Source: Ignavibacteria bacterium UBA2360 (GTDB taxonomy: Bacteria > Bacteroidota > Ignavibacteria > Tepidaquicellales > OLB5). From it: a stretch of DNA of 64,000 bases. Under the pieces are notes generated by a model. It saw only the letters and a program-made list of their open reading frames with translations. It made no database searches and was not told the DNA's origin. Of this stretch, positions 35,153 through 44,955 are shown in pieces (the stretch's first letter is position 1; every line of letters begins with the position of its first letter). A program made the position numbers and the translations under genes. The stretch is taken from contig DDTQ01000013.1 of assembly GCA_002344125.1 (NCBI GenBank), positions 79,392-143,391 of the forward strand, read 5' to 3'.

Positions 35153-36412
35153 TTAAACCATTTTTGATTTTAAAGAGTTGAGTATTTTAACAAGATAGAA
35201 CCACTCAATAACCAGTATAAAATATTCCGTTATGACTGTCATAACGGCGGCGGCTGTCACACCATAAAGCGGTATGAACAGAATATTGAGTGCTAAATTC
35301 ATTATCAAAGCGTAAAGGGTAATATACATTACAACTTTGAAATAACCCATTCCATTTAAAATAACACCTGTCAGGTTATTTAATCCCATAGCCAAAAGAG
35401 CCGCAGATAGTATTTGAAGTACAAAAGCTGATTGTGAAAATTTGCCTGAATACAGTAAACTTATAATACTCTCTGCAAAGAAATACAGAACGAATGTACA
35501 TACTATACATATCACCGAAATAACCTGTGCATGCTCCCTGAAAAACTGCCTGATTGGTTCGGGGTCCCTTTTAAGCTCAGCCACTTTTGTGAATCCGCTT
35601 ACCAGCAGAAATGAAAATGAAATGGATGCTGATTTGAATAAACCGTAAGCAATGCTGTAATAGGCGGCGGAATCATAATCCATTATCTTTGATATAAGAA
35701 GCAGGTCAAGCTTATCGTATAAAAAATTGAATATCACAGCAAGCCCCAGCGGGATTGATATCCCGATTATTCTGAATAAACTGTTCAGTGATATATATGA
35801 AAAAGAAATTGTTACTTTCTTCCTGTAGAGGTACGCCAGCGCAAATAGAAGATTTATGAAGAGCCCGCCCAGCATAATTGATAAAAGCGCAGGTGCGCTT
35901 AGTGAATAGTAATAAATTCCGCCAATGAAAAATACCGCTATCAATACCCGCGGCAAAATAAACGCAATGAACTGATTCCTGAATTCATTTAAACCCGAAA
36001 GCGACTTGTTTACGAGATTCACTAAAAATGAAACATAAATCATCACTGAAATTACAGTAAACAATGATAACGATATATCGGGATAAAGCACTTTGAACGC
36101 TATCAGGTTAGCTGGATAATAGAAAAGGAGCATCATACTGCCCAGTGTGAAAACTCTGCTGAACACCGCGGATGCCTTTTCTTTCGATTCAGCAATTTCA
36201 CGCTGAATAAATATAGGCAGTCCAAGATCAAACACAGCCGCAAAGACCATGCTCAATGCGAAAAGTGTGACTATCTGACCGTAAACTTCCGGAGGAAAAC
36301 TGCGCGCAAGAAGCAGCATTATAACGAATGAGAACAGCTTATCAGCAAGATTCAGTAAGAAGATATATTTGCTTCCTGCAACCAGCCCCCTGAATTTCTT
36401 AATATCTAACAT
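35153..36412 (-). CDS. Wzx-type polysaccharide flippase (419 aa)
   Basis: First gene of the operon. About 12 predicted membrane segments with the MOP-superfamily pattern: an N-terminal KYIFLLNLADKLFSFVIMLLLARSFPPEVYGQ, FDLGLPIFIQREIAE after helix 2, LVNLVNKSLSGLNEFR in the middle, and DYDSAAYYSIAYGLFKS near residue 250. Such proteins move undecaprenyl-linked oligosaccharides to the periplasmic face. With the five glycosyltransferase genes downstream, a Wzx/Wzy-type O-antigen or exopolysaccharide route is likely, although no clear Wzy is found in this window. No convincing promoter was identified upstream. Confidence 0.92.
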   Translation of the reverse strand: MLDIKKFRGLVAGSKYIFLLNLADKLFSFVIMLLLARSFPPEVYGQIVTLFALSMVFAAVFDLGLPIFIQREIAESKEKASAVFSRVFTLGSMMLLFYYPANLIAFKVLYPDISLSLFTVISVMIYVSFLVNLVNKSLSGLNEFRNQFIAFILPRVLIAVFFIGGIYYYSLSAPALLSIMLGGLFINLLFALAYLYRKKVTISFSYISLNSLFRIIGISIPLGLAVIFNFLYDKLDLLLISKIMDYDSAAYYSIAYGLFKSASISFSFLLVSGFTKVAELKRDPEPIRQFFREHAQVISVICIVCTFVLYFFAESIISLLYSGKFSQSAFVLQILSAALLAMGLNNLTGVILNGMGYFKVVMYITLYALIMNLALNILFIPLYGVTAAAVMTVITEYFILVIEWFYLVKILNSLKSKMV

Positions 36413-36573
36413 TGATCTATAAAATTAGCAATGTTTTAGCGATTTAGAAATGATAAACGAAAAACTTACCAGAAGTTAGGCGAATAACCCGGATTTCTGA
36501 AAATTAATAATTTCTCCTTTTGAGTTTGATATTTCCTTAAATTTGATTTATCTTGATCCAAACAACTGAATAT

Positions 36574-38889
36574 ATGGCAAAATATATAATTACATTCTCT
36601 ATCTTACTTTTTAGCAGCACGGTTTTTTCTACAGGTAACGGCTGGCTTGATGTAAGCGGAGGGACAAACTCCTCCGTAAAAACATTATGTGAATTCCAGA
36701 ATGTTTTGTATGCGGGCGGGTCATTCATGAATGCGGGAAATAATCTTTCAGAAAAAATTGCGCGCTGGGATGGAGCGGTATGGAGCAGCGTGGGCGGGGG
36801 CCTCAATGGTGATGTGAACACACTGGCCGTTTTCAATAATGAACTTGTTGCCGCGGGAAGTTTTACTGCAGCAGGAGGCACTGTAGCTGCCTTAAACATT
36901 GCTAAATGGAATGGAACAACATGGACGGATCTGGGAAGCGGACTGAACGGGCAGGTTTTTACTTTACTTGTTTTTAATAATGAGCTTTATGCAGGTGGTA
37001 CATTTACAACTGCCGGGGGTAATCCTGCACTATACATTGCCAAATGGAACGGCAGTTCATGGCAGCCGGTTGGTGCTGGATTTAATGGTTTTGTCAGATC
37101 TTTGACCCTTCATAATGGTTCGCTCATCGCGGGTGGTTTCTTCACTCTTTCCGGTGGAAACCAAACTAACAGAATTGCTGAATGGAACGGGTCATCATGG
37201 CAAGCCGTTGGAGATGGCTTTAACAACCAGGTCTATACGCTGGTTTCAAATGGAAGCGAGCTATTCGCAGGGGGCAGCTTCACACAATCCGGCAGTACAG
37301 CTCTCAGCAGAGCTGCAAAATGGAACGGCGCATCCTGGCAGCCGCTGGGAGAAGGACTTGACGGATTAGTTAATACACTATATTTTGATAACGGATTGTT
37401 GCTGGCAGGCGGAAATTTCTCTAATTCAGGTGCTTCACCCCTAAGTAAAATTGCAAAATGGGATGGAAGCGCATGGAGTACTTCGGGACTGGGTTTTAAT
37501 AATCCTGTGCTTGCATTCAGAAGAGTGAACAATATGCTATACTGCGCAGGAGACTTCACCCAGTCAGGTACAGAAGTTATCAGGTATATTGCTGTTAATG
37601 ATACGAGCTCAAGAATATGGTCTCAATTTGCATCTGGAATGAATAATTCGGTTCTTGCAGCAACCGTATTTAACGGATCTATGGTTGCTGGCGGCAGTTT
37701 CACAGCCGCAGGCAGCGACTCCCTCAAACACATCGCGTTATGGAACGGCGTGAACTGGCAATCACTCGGTACCGGAATGAATGAAGATGTTTACGCGTTA
37801 ACGCTATTCAATTCAGAACTTATTGCAGCCGGGAATTTCACTGTTGCCGGAGGCAATACAGTGGGTTATATAGCAAAATGGAATGGTTCAGCATGGCTGC
37901 CGATGGGCAGCGGGATGAATAGTTTCGTTAATTCTCTTGTTGTGTTTAATGGTGAGCTTTACGCAGGCGGCGCATTTACTGTTGCAGGCGGAAATAGCTC
38001 TAACCGCATAGCAAAATGGAATGGTTCCGCATGGTTACCCCTGGGAGCCGGTATGAATAATGTTGTAACTTCACTTGCTGTTTTTAACAATTCACTTATT
38101 GCAGGGGGTACTTTTTCTTTAGCCGGTGGAAGCAGCGCCCTGAGGATAGCCGCGTGGGATGGCTCGGTTTGGTCGCCACTTGCCGGTGGTATGAACAGCG
38201 GAGTTTTTTCTCTGGGAGTGTATAATGGTGAGCTCATTGCAGGCGGCTCTTTCACTGTAGCCGGTGGTTTGCCGGCAAGTCACATAGCTAAATGGAACGG
38301 TTCTAACTGGTCAGCATTCAATGATCATAGTTTCGGCGGCAGCTCCCCTAGTGTCAATTCAATAGTTGTTTATAACAATTATCTTTACATAGGAGGATTC
38401 TTCACTACTATTAACAGTCTGGCTATAAGGAATATTGCAAGGTGGACCGGGACAAATTGGGTTTCTGCGGGAAATCTGAACAGCGCGGTTTATTCGCTGA
38501 GTGTATTTAATACCGATCTGGTTGCAGGAGGTGCTTTTACTATTGGCAGCGGTAATGCTCTTGGTTTTATTGGCCGTTATACAGCAAAAGTAATTGGTAT
38601 TGAACCCATTTCCGGATTGATACCTGAAAACCATACTTTAAAGCAAAACTATCCAAATCCGTTCAATCCGGTAACGACAATTGAATTTGATGTAAAAGAA
38701 AATTCAAGGGTTAAGCTTGTAATCTATAACGCTATCGGCAGGGAATCAGAAGTAGTTATTGATGAGGAAATGAAAGCGGGCGTTTACAGGTTTAAATGGA
38801 ATGCAAATTCAATGGCAAGCGGAGTTTATTTTTACTCGCTTATTACTGGAAACAAAATTCAAACAAAAAAAATGATCTTAATAAAATAA
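36574..38889 (+). CDS. 14-repeat Rax2-like propeller protein with T9SS sorting domain (771 aa)
   Basis: A TTG at 36553 also lies in frame, but the ATG at 36574 directly starts a signal peptide (MAKYIITFSILLFSSTVFS) and is preferred. From about residue 25 to 665 there are 14 repeats of about 46 residues with the consensus V..L.VFN.EL.AGG.FT.AGG....IAKWNGS.W..LG.GMN. This pattern resembles the beta-propeller of fungal Rax2 and related bacterial surface proteins. The last ~85 residues are a T9SS type A sorting domain (NYPNPFNPVTTIEF, SGVYFYSLIT, ending MILIK). The next gene begins 8 nt after the stop, so both are probably co-transcribed. Confidence 0.88.
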   Translation: MAKYIITFSILLFSSTVFSTGNGWLDVSGGTNSSVKTLCEFQNVLYAGGSFMNAGNNLSEKIARWDGAVWSSVGGGLNGDVNTLAVFNNELVAAGSFTAAGGTVAALNIAKWNGTTWTDLGSGLNGQVFTLLVFNNELYAGGTFTTAGGNPALYIAKWNGSSWQPVGAGFNGFVRSLTLHNGSLIAGGFFTLSGGNQTNRIAEWNGSSWQAVGDGFNNQVYTLVSNGSELFAGGSFTQSGSTALSRAAKWNGASWQPLGEGLDGLVNTLYFDNGLLLAGGNFSNSGASPLSKIAKWDGSAWSTSGLGFNNPVLAFRRVNNMLYCAGDFTQSGTEVIRYIAVNDTSSRIWSQFASGMNNSVLAATVFNGSMVAGGSFTAAGSDSLKHIALWNGVNWQSLGTGMNEDVYALTLFNSELIAAGNFTVAGGNTVGYIAKWNGSAWLPMGSGMNSFVNSLVVFNGELYAGGAFTVAGGNSSNRIAKWNGSAWLPLGAGMNNVVTSLAVFNNSLIAGGTFSLAGGSSALRIAAWDGSVWSPLAGGMNSGVFSLGVYNGELIAGGSFTVAGGLPASHIAKWNGSNWSAFNDHSFGGSSPSVNSIVVYNNYLYIGGFFTTINSLAIRNIARWTGTNWVSAGNLNSAVYSLSVFNTDLVAGGAFTIGSGNALGFIGRYTAKVIGIEPISGLIPENHTLKQNYPNPFNPVTTIEFDVKENSRVKLVIYNAIGRESEVVIDEEMKAGVYRFKWNANSMASGVYFYSLITGNKIQTKKMILIK

Positions 38890-38897
38890 TATTAGTT

Positions 38898-40211
38898 ATG
38901 AATACAAAAATTATCAATTCTAAAGTTGCCGCAGTATTCTTTTTGCTTTCTATTAATATTTTTTCGCAAACATGGCAGGTCTTGCCTTCACTCGCTCCCT
39001 CGCCCGGCAGGTACGAAGATCTTTGGTTTGTTAATATCAATACCGGATGGGTGGTCGAGAACGGCGGTGATAAACGTATATTAAAAACAACCAATGGCGG
39101 CGCAAGTTTTACTGAACAATTCCGGTTGACAAGCGCTGATTCTATGTCATTCGGATTCAGAAGCGTCGCTTTTAATAATCTGCAGCTTGGGTGGGCAGGC
39201 TCAACTTCTGGGTTACTGATGAAGACCACAAACAGTGGAGTTTCATGGTACAGGGTTGATACTACGATCGTACCCCCGCCAATAGGCATTTGTGATATAT
39301 CAGTTGTGGGAGATTCTGTATTCTATGGCTCCGGCAGGCTCAACGGGCCGAGCAACCTGATAAAATCTACAAATGCCGGCTTGACATACGAAAATATTGA
39401 TATGGGTGCATACACAAATTACCAGATCGGTGTCTTTTTCCTGAATAAAGATTCCGGTTTTGTTGCCGGAAGAAGCAATATCATTTCCGAAGGTGCTGTA
39501 GTTTGCTATACCTCCGACGGCGGAAACACTTGGGTCAAAAGATACAGATCTTTTATACAGAATGAACATGCATGGAATATTATTTTTGTGAATTCATTGG
39601 TAGGTTACGCAACCATAGAAAAATTCATATCAGGCTCTGGTAATGTTATCAAAACCACGAACGGCGGGGTTACCTGGGAGAGACTTACTGTATCCAATGT
39701 AAGCGGAGTAAATATGGATCCTGTAGGTTTTGCCAATGAAAACAAAGGATGGATAGCAAACCACTACCTTTCCGGCCTTTGGCAAACAACCAATGGCGGA
39801 GTGAACTGGACGAGTATCCCTGTTGGTAATTCTATCCACGGGATTTTTATCCTGAACGATACGCTTGGTTACGCTTGCGGAAATGAAGTAATTAAATATA
39901 CCAATGATATGGTCGGTATTTCTGATCCGGTTCAGACAACTTCTCCGTTCAGAAATACCCTGGAGCCTAATTATCCCAATCCGTTCAACGCATCTACCAA
40001 AATAACATATAAACTTGTGAACAGAATGACCGTTATACTCGAAATATATAATTCAGCCGGTGAATTTGTGGAAACCCTGGTGCATGGATATGCCGATGCA
40101 GGCGAGCATTCCGTTATCTGGAATGCGGATAATTACCCAAGCGGAGTTTATTTCTTCTCTCTAAGAACAGATGCAGGTAACCAGTTCGGTAAAGCGGTTC
40201 TTGTAAAGTAG
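38898..40211 (+). CDS. Ycf48-like protein with T9SS sorting domain (437 aa)
   Basis: The frame is open further upstream, but the ATG at 38898 gives a good signal peptide (MNTKIINSKVAAVFFLLSINIFSQ) and follows the preceding stop by 8 nt. Residues about 30-345 have Ycf48-type repeats (TTNGGASFTE, TTNSGVSWYR, STNAGLTYEN, TSDGGNTWVK, TTNGGVTWER, TTNGGVNWTS). The C-terminal ~80 residues are a T9SS type A sorting domain in a slightly divergent form (NYPNPFNASTKITY, IYNSAGEFVETLV, SGVYFFSL, ending AVLVK). It ends tail-to-tail with the permease gene at 40213, with one base between stops. Confidence 0.88.
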   Translation: MNTKIINSKVAAVFFLLSINIFSQTWQVLPSLAPSPGRYEDLWFVNINTGWVVENGGDKRILKTTNGGASFTEQFRLTSADSMSFGFRSVAFNNLQLGWAGSTSGLLMKTTNSGVSWYRVDTTIVPPPIGICDISVVGDSVFYGSGRLNGPSNLIKSTNAGLTYENIDMGAYTNYQIGVFFLNKDSGFVAGRSNIISEGAVVCYTSDGGNTWVKRYRSFIQNEHAWNIIFVNSLVGYATIEKFISGSGNVIKTTNGGVTWERLTVSNVSGVNMDPVGFANENKGWIANHYLSGLWQTTNGGVNWTSIPVGNSIHGIFILNDTLGYACGNEVIKYTNDMVGISDPVQTTSPFRNTLEPNYPNPFNASTKITYKLVNRMTVILEIYNSAGEFVETLVHGYADAGEHSVIWNADNYPSGVYFFSLRTDAGNQFGKAVLVK

Positions 40212-40212
40212 T

Positions 40213-41088
40213 TTAGTCTTTCTTCTCGTAAGGAACTCCATCAGCAGCAGGGGGATTTGCTTTACCTATAAATCCTGCCAGTACTATTATTGTAAGTACA
40301 TAAGGCAGCATTTGTATGAACTGTGTGGGGATGCCTGAATCCTGGAATTGCAGAGTAAAACTTTCCGCAAGACCGAACAGTAAACATGCTCCGGCCGCGC
40401 CCATTGGATTCCATTTACCTATTATCATAGCGGCAAGAGCAATGTATCCGCGCCCGGCTGACATTCCGTCTGTGTAGCTGTGCTGGTCTAAGGCAAGCCA
40501 GGCTCCGCCCAGGCCGCCCAATGCCCCGCTTATCAGTACTCCCAGATATCGAACCTTTGTCACACTTATTCCCAGCGAATCCGCTGCCTGCGGATTTTCA
40601 CCCACGGCCCTCAGCCTCAAACCGAAACGGGTTTTGTTAATTGTGAAATATGTTATCCCGAGTATTATCACGCAAAGCAGAAGGAAAGGATTGAACGGCA
40701 GATCAAGCGTTTCAATTCCGGGGATCCTTTCGGAATTACTCGAACTGCCGAATAATATCTTACAGAAAAATTTCGTAATACCGAATGCTAAAATATTCAG
40801 CGCGATACCTGATACTATCTGATTAGCCTTAAATGTAATTGTAACTATACTGTGAATTAATGCTATAATTATTCCTGCCAATATACCGCATGCGGTACCA
40901 ACAATAATATTTCCTGTGTAGAACGTACCCGCTGCGGCGGCGAATGCGCCGCTCAAAAGGATTCCTTCCAGCGCTATATTCACCACGCCGCCCTTTTCCG
41001 AGTAAACTGCCCCAAGAGATGGCAGAAGGTAGGGGATAGTTATCCTCAGAGTTTGCAATACAAATGTTATGGTGAGTAATTCTTCCAA
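40213..41088 (-). CDS. BMP-type nucleoside ABC transporter permease (291 aa)
   Basis: Inner-membrane permease of the branched-chain/simple-sugar family (as in B. subtilis NupQ/YufQ). Characteristic features are RITIPYLLPSLGAVYSEKGGVVNIALEGILL near the N-terminus, about eight hydrophobic segments, GLRLRAVGENPQAADSLGI (the cytoplasmic EAA-like loop contacting the ATPase) and ALGGLGGAWLALDQ. It starts 6 nt after the second permease stop and closes the four-gene importer operon. Guanosine or other nucleosides are likely substrates based on family members; not proven here. Confidence 0.94.
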   Translation of the reverse strand: MEELLTITFVLQTLRITIPYLLPSLGAVYSEKGGVVNIALEGILLSGAFAAAAGTFYTGNIIVGTACGILAGIIIALIHSIVTITFKANQIVSGIALNILAFGITKFFCKILFGSSSNSERIPGIETLDLPFNPFLLLCVIILGITYFTINKTRFGLRLRAVGENPQAADSLGISVTKVRYLGVLISGALGGLGGAWLALDQHSYTDGMSAGRGYIALAAMIIGKWNPMGAAGACLLFGLAESFTLQFQDSGIPTQFIQMLPYVLTIIVLAGFIGKANPPAADGVPYEKKD

Positions 41089-41094
41089 ATATTC

Positions 41095-42129
41095 TTATGC
41101 TTTAGCAAGTTTGAATTTTTTATCAAAATATTTCGTGATGGTTATTATCAGAAGAATAATTATTCCCTGTAATATTGTCACAATTTCTTTGGGTACCAGC
41201 GTGTTCACTGTAAGTCCGCCGTATTCAAGCACCCCGAAAAATACCGCTATTATAATAATTGCAAAAGGATTATTCCTCGCTATCAGCGCGACCGCAATGC
41301 CAACGTATCCCGCATTTTCAGAAAACCCAAGTTCGAAGTAATGTTTGTAACCGTTAACAAAATTGAGCCCGGCAAGTCCGGCAAGCCCGCCCGCAATTGC
41401 CATTGCGTAAACAGTCAAACGCTTTACATTCATCCCGGCGTATTCTGCCGCGTTGATGTTATAACCCAGCGTATTTATCCTGTAGCCAAACGGCGTCTTC
41501 CTGATAACATAGTAAATAATAATACATACGGCTGCGGCAATCACAAAACTCAGATTAAAAGGTGAGCCTTTGAACATTCCGGTAATTACGTCAAATCTAA
41601 GCAGTACCGCGTTTGGAGAAATCTCAGGGGTATGGATCGTTGCCGGTACAAGATAAATATTGTTTACAAGATAACTTACTAGTGCCATTGCGATGAAGTT
41701 CAGCATGATGGTATTAATTACTTCATGAGACCCGAATCGCGCCTTAAGATAGCCCGCAATTGCCGCCCAAAAGGCGCCGGCTAAAAAGCCGCTTATTATA
41801 CATAATGGGATAAGTACTATCCACGGCATCGAAGTGAATGTAAATCCGGCCCAGGCCGAAGCAAATGCGCCAACAGTCATTTGACCTTCTGCGCCTATGT
41901 TGAATAACCCCGCCCTGAAAGCGAATGCAACCGAGAGTCCTGTTAATATTAATGGCGTAGCTTTAAACAGCACTTGCCCTATTCCGTAAGAATTACCCAG
42001 TGTATCTGTGAACATTTTTACGTAAACTTCCGCGGGATCTTGCCCTATAAGAATTATGAATATAGCTCCAATAATTAATGAGAGGATGATCGATATCAAC
42101 GGACCTGCGCTATATTTGAAGTATTTCAT
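41095..42129 (-). CDS. BMP-type nucleoside ABC transporter permease (344 aa)
   Basis: The second permease (as NupP/YufP). Eight or more membrane segments, FRAGLFNIGAEGQMTVGAFA near residue 68, NTIMLNFIAMALVSYLVN, and the ATPase-contact loop FGYRINTLGYNINAAEYAGMN, followed by AGGLAGLAG. It overlaps the ATPase gene by 4 nt and probably forms a heterodimeric channel with the 40213 product. Confidence 0.94.
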   Translation of the reverse strand: MKYFKYSAGPLISIILSLIIGAIFIILIGQDPAEVYVKMFTDTLGNSYGIGQVLFKATPLILTGLSVAFAFRAGLFNIGAEGQMTVGAFASAWAGFTFTSMPWIVLIPLCIISGFLAGAFWAAIAGYLKARFGSHEVINTIMLNFIAMALVSYLVNNIYLVPATIHTPEISPNAVLLRFDVITGMFKGSPFNLSFVIAAAVCIIIYYVIRKTPFGYRINTLGYNINAAEYAGMNVKRLTVYAMAIAGGLAGLAGLNFVNGYKHYFELGFSENAGYVGIAVALIARNNPFAIIIIAVFFGVLEYGGLTVNTLVPKEIVTILQGIIILLIITITKYFDKKFKLAKA

Positions 42130-43637
42130 CCCTTATCGCCTCCGCTGCCGCTTAAACCAAGCATATATGAACCAATTTCACGTTCATTGGTGGTCGCTGA
42201 ATCAAGCATTGCGTTTATTTTTCCGTTGAACATTACAGCTATGCGGTCACTCAGCTTAAGCAGCTCTCCAAGATCGCTTGAAACAAGTATTATTCCTTTT
42301 CCTTTAGCGCTTTCCTCAAGCAGTACTGAATGCACAAAATCCGCCGCTTTGATATCAAGCCCGCGGGTTGGGTGACTCACAACTATCAGATCTGTATGCT
42401 TTGACATTTCCCTGGCAGCGACAACTTTCTGCTGGTTTCCTCCCGAAAGTCCGCCAATCAATAAGTCCGCTTCTGCGGGTCTGATATCGTATTTTTTTAT
42501 GAGCCGCTCAGTATAAGCGCGAAGCGCTTTTTCTTTGATGCTTACTCCGGTAGAAAATTCAGCTTCGCCTTCACGCCCTAACAATACGTTCTCTGCCAGG
42601 TTGTATTCCATTACTATACCGTGCTTATGGCGGTTTGCAGGAATGTGTGCCACAGGCAGATCCTTATCGGCAGGTTTACCATTTAAAATAAATGAACCTG
42701 AATAATCCCTCAATCCGCATATTGCTTCAATCAGTTCATGCTGACCGTTACCTTCAACGCCCGCTATGCCTATTATTTCGCCTCTGTGAACTTCAAAAGA
42801 TAGATCCTTAACAGCCGGTAATCCTTTATCACTACGTACGCTAACTCCAATGATCTCAAGGATAAATTCTTCTGCCGGGGAGTTTTGTTTTCTTTTGATG
42901 CTCTCAAAGCTGCCGCCAAGTATCATTCCGGCAAGCTGATCTTTATCTGTATCTTTTGTTTCTGTGTTACCGGTAACTTTTCCGTTTCTTAATACGGTAA
43001 TGAACTCGCTTATTCCAAGTACTTCGTTTAGCTTATGTGTTATAAGAAGTATCGTTTTGCCTTCAGCTTTCAGAACTTTTAGTGTTTTAAACAGCTCATC
43101 TGTTTCCTGCGGTGTCAGCACCGCTGTTGGTTCATCCAGAATAAGTATCTCAGCGTTGCGGTAAAGCAGCTTTATGATCTCGATCTTTTGTTGTGTGCCT
43201 ATTGAAAGAGTTCCTGTAATTTCCTCCAGCCCAATGTTTATATCGAAGTTATTGAGAATCTGTTTAACTTTCTGTCTTGAGCGTCTTTTATCAATTGTAT
43301 TGAGCGCACCTGTTACTTCATCGCCCAGTATTATATTTTCCAGTACAGTTAATGTATTCACCAGCATAAAATGCTGATGAACCATCCCAATGCCCAGCTT
43401 TATCGCATCGGCAGGGGAGTGTATAACTGCTTCATTTCCATTAATATAAATTGTTCCGCTATCAGGATGGTACATACCGTAAAGTATGTTCATTAAAGTG
43501 GATTTACCTGCGCCATTCTCGCCAATAATTGCGTGAATTGTACCCTTTGTTATCTTAATGTCAACAGAATCATTTGCCCTTAAATCACCAAAAGTTTTGG
43601 TGATACCCTTCATTTCAACGGCAAGATGATTAGTCAT
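42126..43637 (-). CDS. Double-domain ABC ATPase of BMP-type nucleoside importer (503 aa)
   Basis: Two ABC domains in one chain, as in NupO/YufO and sugar importers of the CUT2 class. Domain 1: Walker A GENGAGKST at residues 39-47, signature-like LSIGTQQKIEI, Walker B ILILDEPTAVL. Domain 2 has the usual degenerate Walker A (GVEGNGQHEL), an intact signature LSGGNQQK and Walker-B region LIVVSHPTRGLD. Degeneracy of the second site is normal in this class. It overlaps the first permease gene by 4 nt and lies 120 nt downstream of the binding-protein gene. Confidence 0.95.
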   Translation of the reverse strand: MTNHLAVEMKGITKTFGDLRANDSVDIKITKGTIHAIIGENGAGKSTLMNILYGMYHPDSGTIYINGNEAVIHSPADAIKLGIGMVHQHFMLVNTLTVLENIILGDEVTGALNTIDKRRSRQKVKQILNNFDINIGLEEITGTLSIGTQQKIEIIKLLYRNAEILILDEPTAVLTPQETDELFKTLKVLKAEGKTILLITHKLNEVLGISEFITVLRNGKVTGNTETKDTDKDQLAGMILGGSFESIKRKQNSPAEEFILEIIGVSVRSDKGLPAVKDLSFEVHRGEIIGIAGVEGNGQHELIEAICGLRDYSGSFILNGKPADKDLPVAHIPANRHKHGIVMEYNLAENVLLGREGEAEFSTGVSIKEKALRAYTERLIKKYDIRPAEADLLIGGLSGGNQQKVVAAREMSKHTDLIVVSHPTRGLDIKAADFVHSVLLEESAKGKGIILVSSDLGELLKLSDRIAVMFNGKINAMLDSATTNEREIGSYMLGLSGSGGDKG

Positions 43638-43757
43638 ATTCTTTATATTATGGCTTTAAATTAGTAAAGGATTTTTAATGACAAATGCCAAAGCTTAAAT
43701 GCCAAATTATTTCCGGCAAATATATCTTTGACATTTGGATTTTGACTTTTGACATTT

Positions 43758-44777
43758 TTACTTTGTGGGAATAGTTATCTTCCCGTCAATAATATCTTGC
43801 CTTATAACTTCAACCTTTGCCTTTACTTCATCCGGTATCATGTGTTTATTCTTATCTGTGTACGCGTAATCTACGCCCTTGGTTTTAAGTCCGAATGTTT
43901 CAACTCTGCCGCCTTTGAATGTGCCCTCTTTAACTTCTTTTATCACTTCAAACACAGATACATCAACAACTTTTACCATACTTGTAATTATATAACCCGG
44001 GGCTTCATCGTTTTGGTCTGAATCAACTCCTATGGCGAATTTCTTCATCTCCCTGGCTGCTTCAAAAACTCCCAGCCCCGTCACGCCGGAGGCGTGGTAA
44101 ATTATATCTACGCCATCGTTGTATTGACCCAGTGCCAGCTCTTTGCCTCTGCCCGGATTTTTGAACGCGTCACCTGTAACTCCCGCGTATCCTACCAGTA
44201 TCTGTCCGCCCGGATTTACATGCTTCACGCCCGCTTCGTATGATACCTGGAATTTTTTGATAAGCGGTGAATCCATTCCTCCCACAAATCCTACCTTGTT
44301 TGATTTGGTCAGGAGTCCCGCAATTGCGCCAACCAGGAATGATCCTTCCTCTTCCTTGAATTCAAGCGCTACTAAGTTTGGGGGTATCGTCTTTGAAGGA
44401 TCAACCGTGTAATCAACGCATGCGTATTTTTTATCGGGGAACTCCTGCGCTATCTTTGTAATTTCATCGGTAAAAATAAATCCAATGCCGAAAATTACAG
44501 CAATATCTTTCCTGCTTGAAAACTGCCTGAGAGCGGCTTCTCTATCAGCGCCCGGACCCGGTTCAATATACTCAAACTCTATGCCAAGCTCCTGCTTCGC
44601 CTTTTCAAGGCCGCGGTATGCCGCATCGTTAAATGATTTATCACCCCTGCCGCCTACATCAAATACCAGCCCTACTTTAAGCTTGCCGGTATTATTTTCG
44701 GTGTTCTCCTTTTTCCCGCAGGATGTTATTGTTAATGCTAATATGAATGATAAAATTAAATTTATTGTTGTTTTCAT
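43758..44777 (-). CDS. BMP-family nucleoside-binding lipoprotein (339 aa)
   Basis: First gene of the importer operon. The N-terminus has a lipobox (LTITSC, Cys20), so the mature protein is a lipoprotein. The rest is the BMP/Med/PnrA fold: VGLVFDVGGRGDKSFNDAAYRGLEKA near residue 35, GIGFIFTDEITKIA, KYACVDYTVD, VGFVGGMDSPLIKKFQVSYEAGVKHVNP and IIYHASGVTGLGVFEAA. Related proteins (PnrA, NupN, TmpC) bind purine nucleosides. A promoter candidate is at 44925-44955. The divergent 5'-nucleotidase at 45189 would supply its ligand. Confidence 0.95.
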   Translation of the reverse strand: MKTTINLILSFILALTITSCGKKENTENNTGKLKVGLVFDVGGRGDKSFNDAAYRGLEKAKQELGIEFEYIEPGPGADREAALRQFSSRKDIAVIFGIGFIFTDEITKIAQEFPDKKYACVDYTVDPSKTIPPNLVALEFKEEEGSFLVGAIAGLLTKSNKVGFVGGMDSPLIKKFQVSYEAGVKHVNPGGQILVGYAGVTGDAFKNPGRGKELALGQYNDGVDIIYHASGVTGLGVFEAAREMKKFAIGVDSDQNDEAPGYIITSMVKVVDVSVFEVIKEVKEGTFKGGRVETFGLKTKGVDYAYTDKNKHMIPDEVKAKVEVIRQDIIDGKITIPTK

Positions 44778-44924
44778 TTTTTCGTTTTCTTATACCTCTC
44801 CATTTTTTTGGGCAGTCACGCAGTGAGCGGGACAGGGTGGGGTCAATTTGAGCTAAACAGTGCTTCCTATACTCACGTTTAATGAATAAATTGTTAACGT
44901 GTCTTTTAAACCTCTAATTTTTAT

Positions 44925-44955
44925 CAAAATTACAGCATTTTTATAACAGGTGCAA
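44925..44955 (-). promoter_or_regulatory. Promoter candidate for the nucleoside importer operon
   Basis: On the minus strand, TTG (44955-44953), 20-nt spacer, TAATTTTG (44932-44925). The leader to the ATG at 44777 is about 140 nt. Confidence 0.55.

Noticed and set aside
42400..42780. Damaged second ATP-binding site in the importer ATPase
   Set aside because: A degenerate second Walker A is normal for this double-domain ATPase class.
43640..43757. Direct repeats of CAAATGCC/TTGACATTTGG type
   Set aside because: Short AT-rich similarity only; no clear unit or known element.
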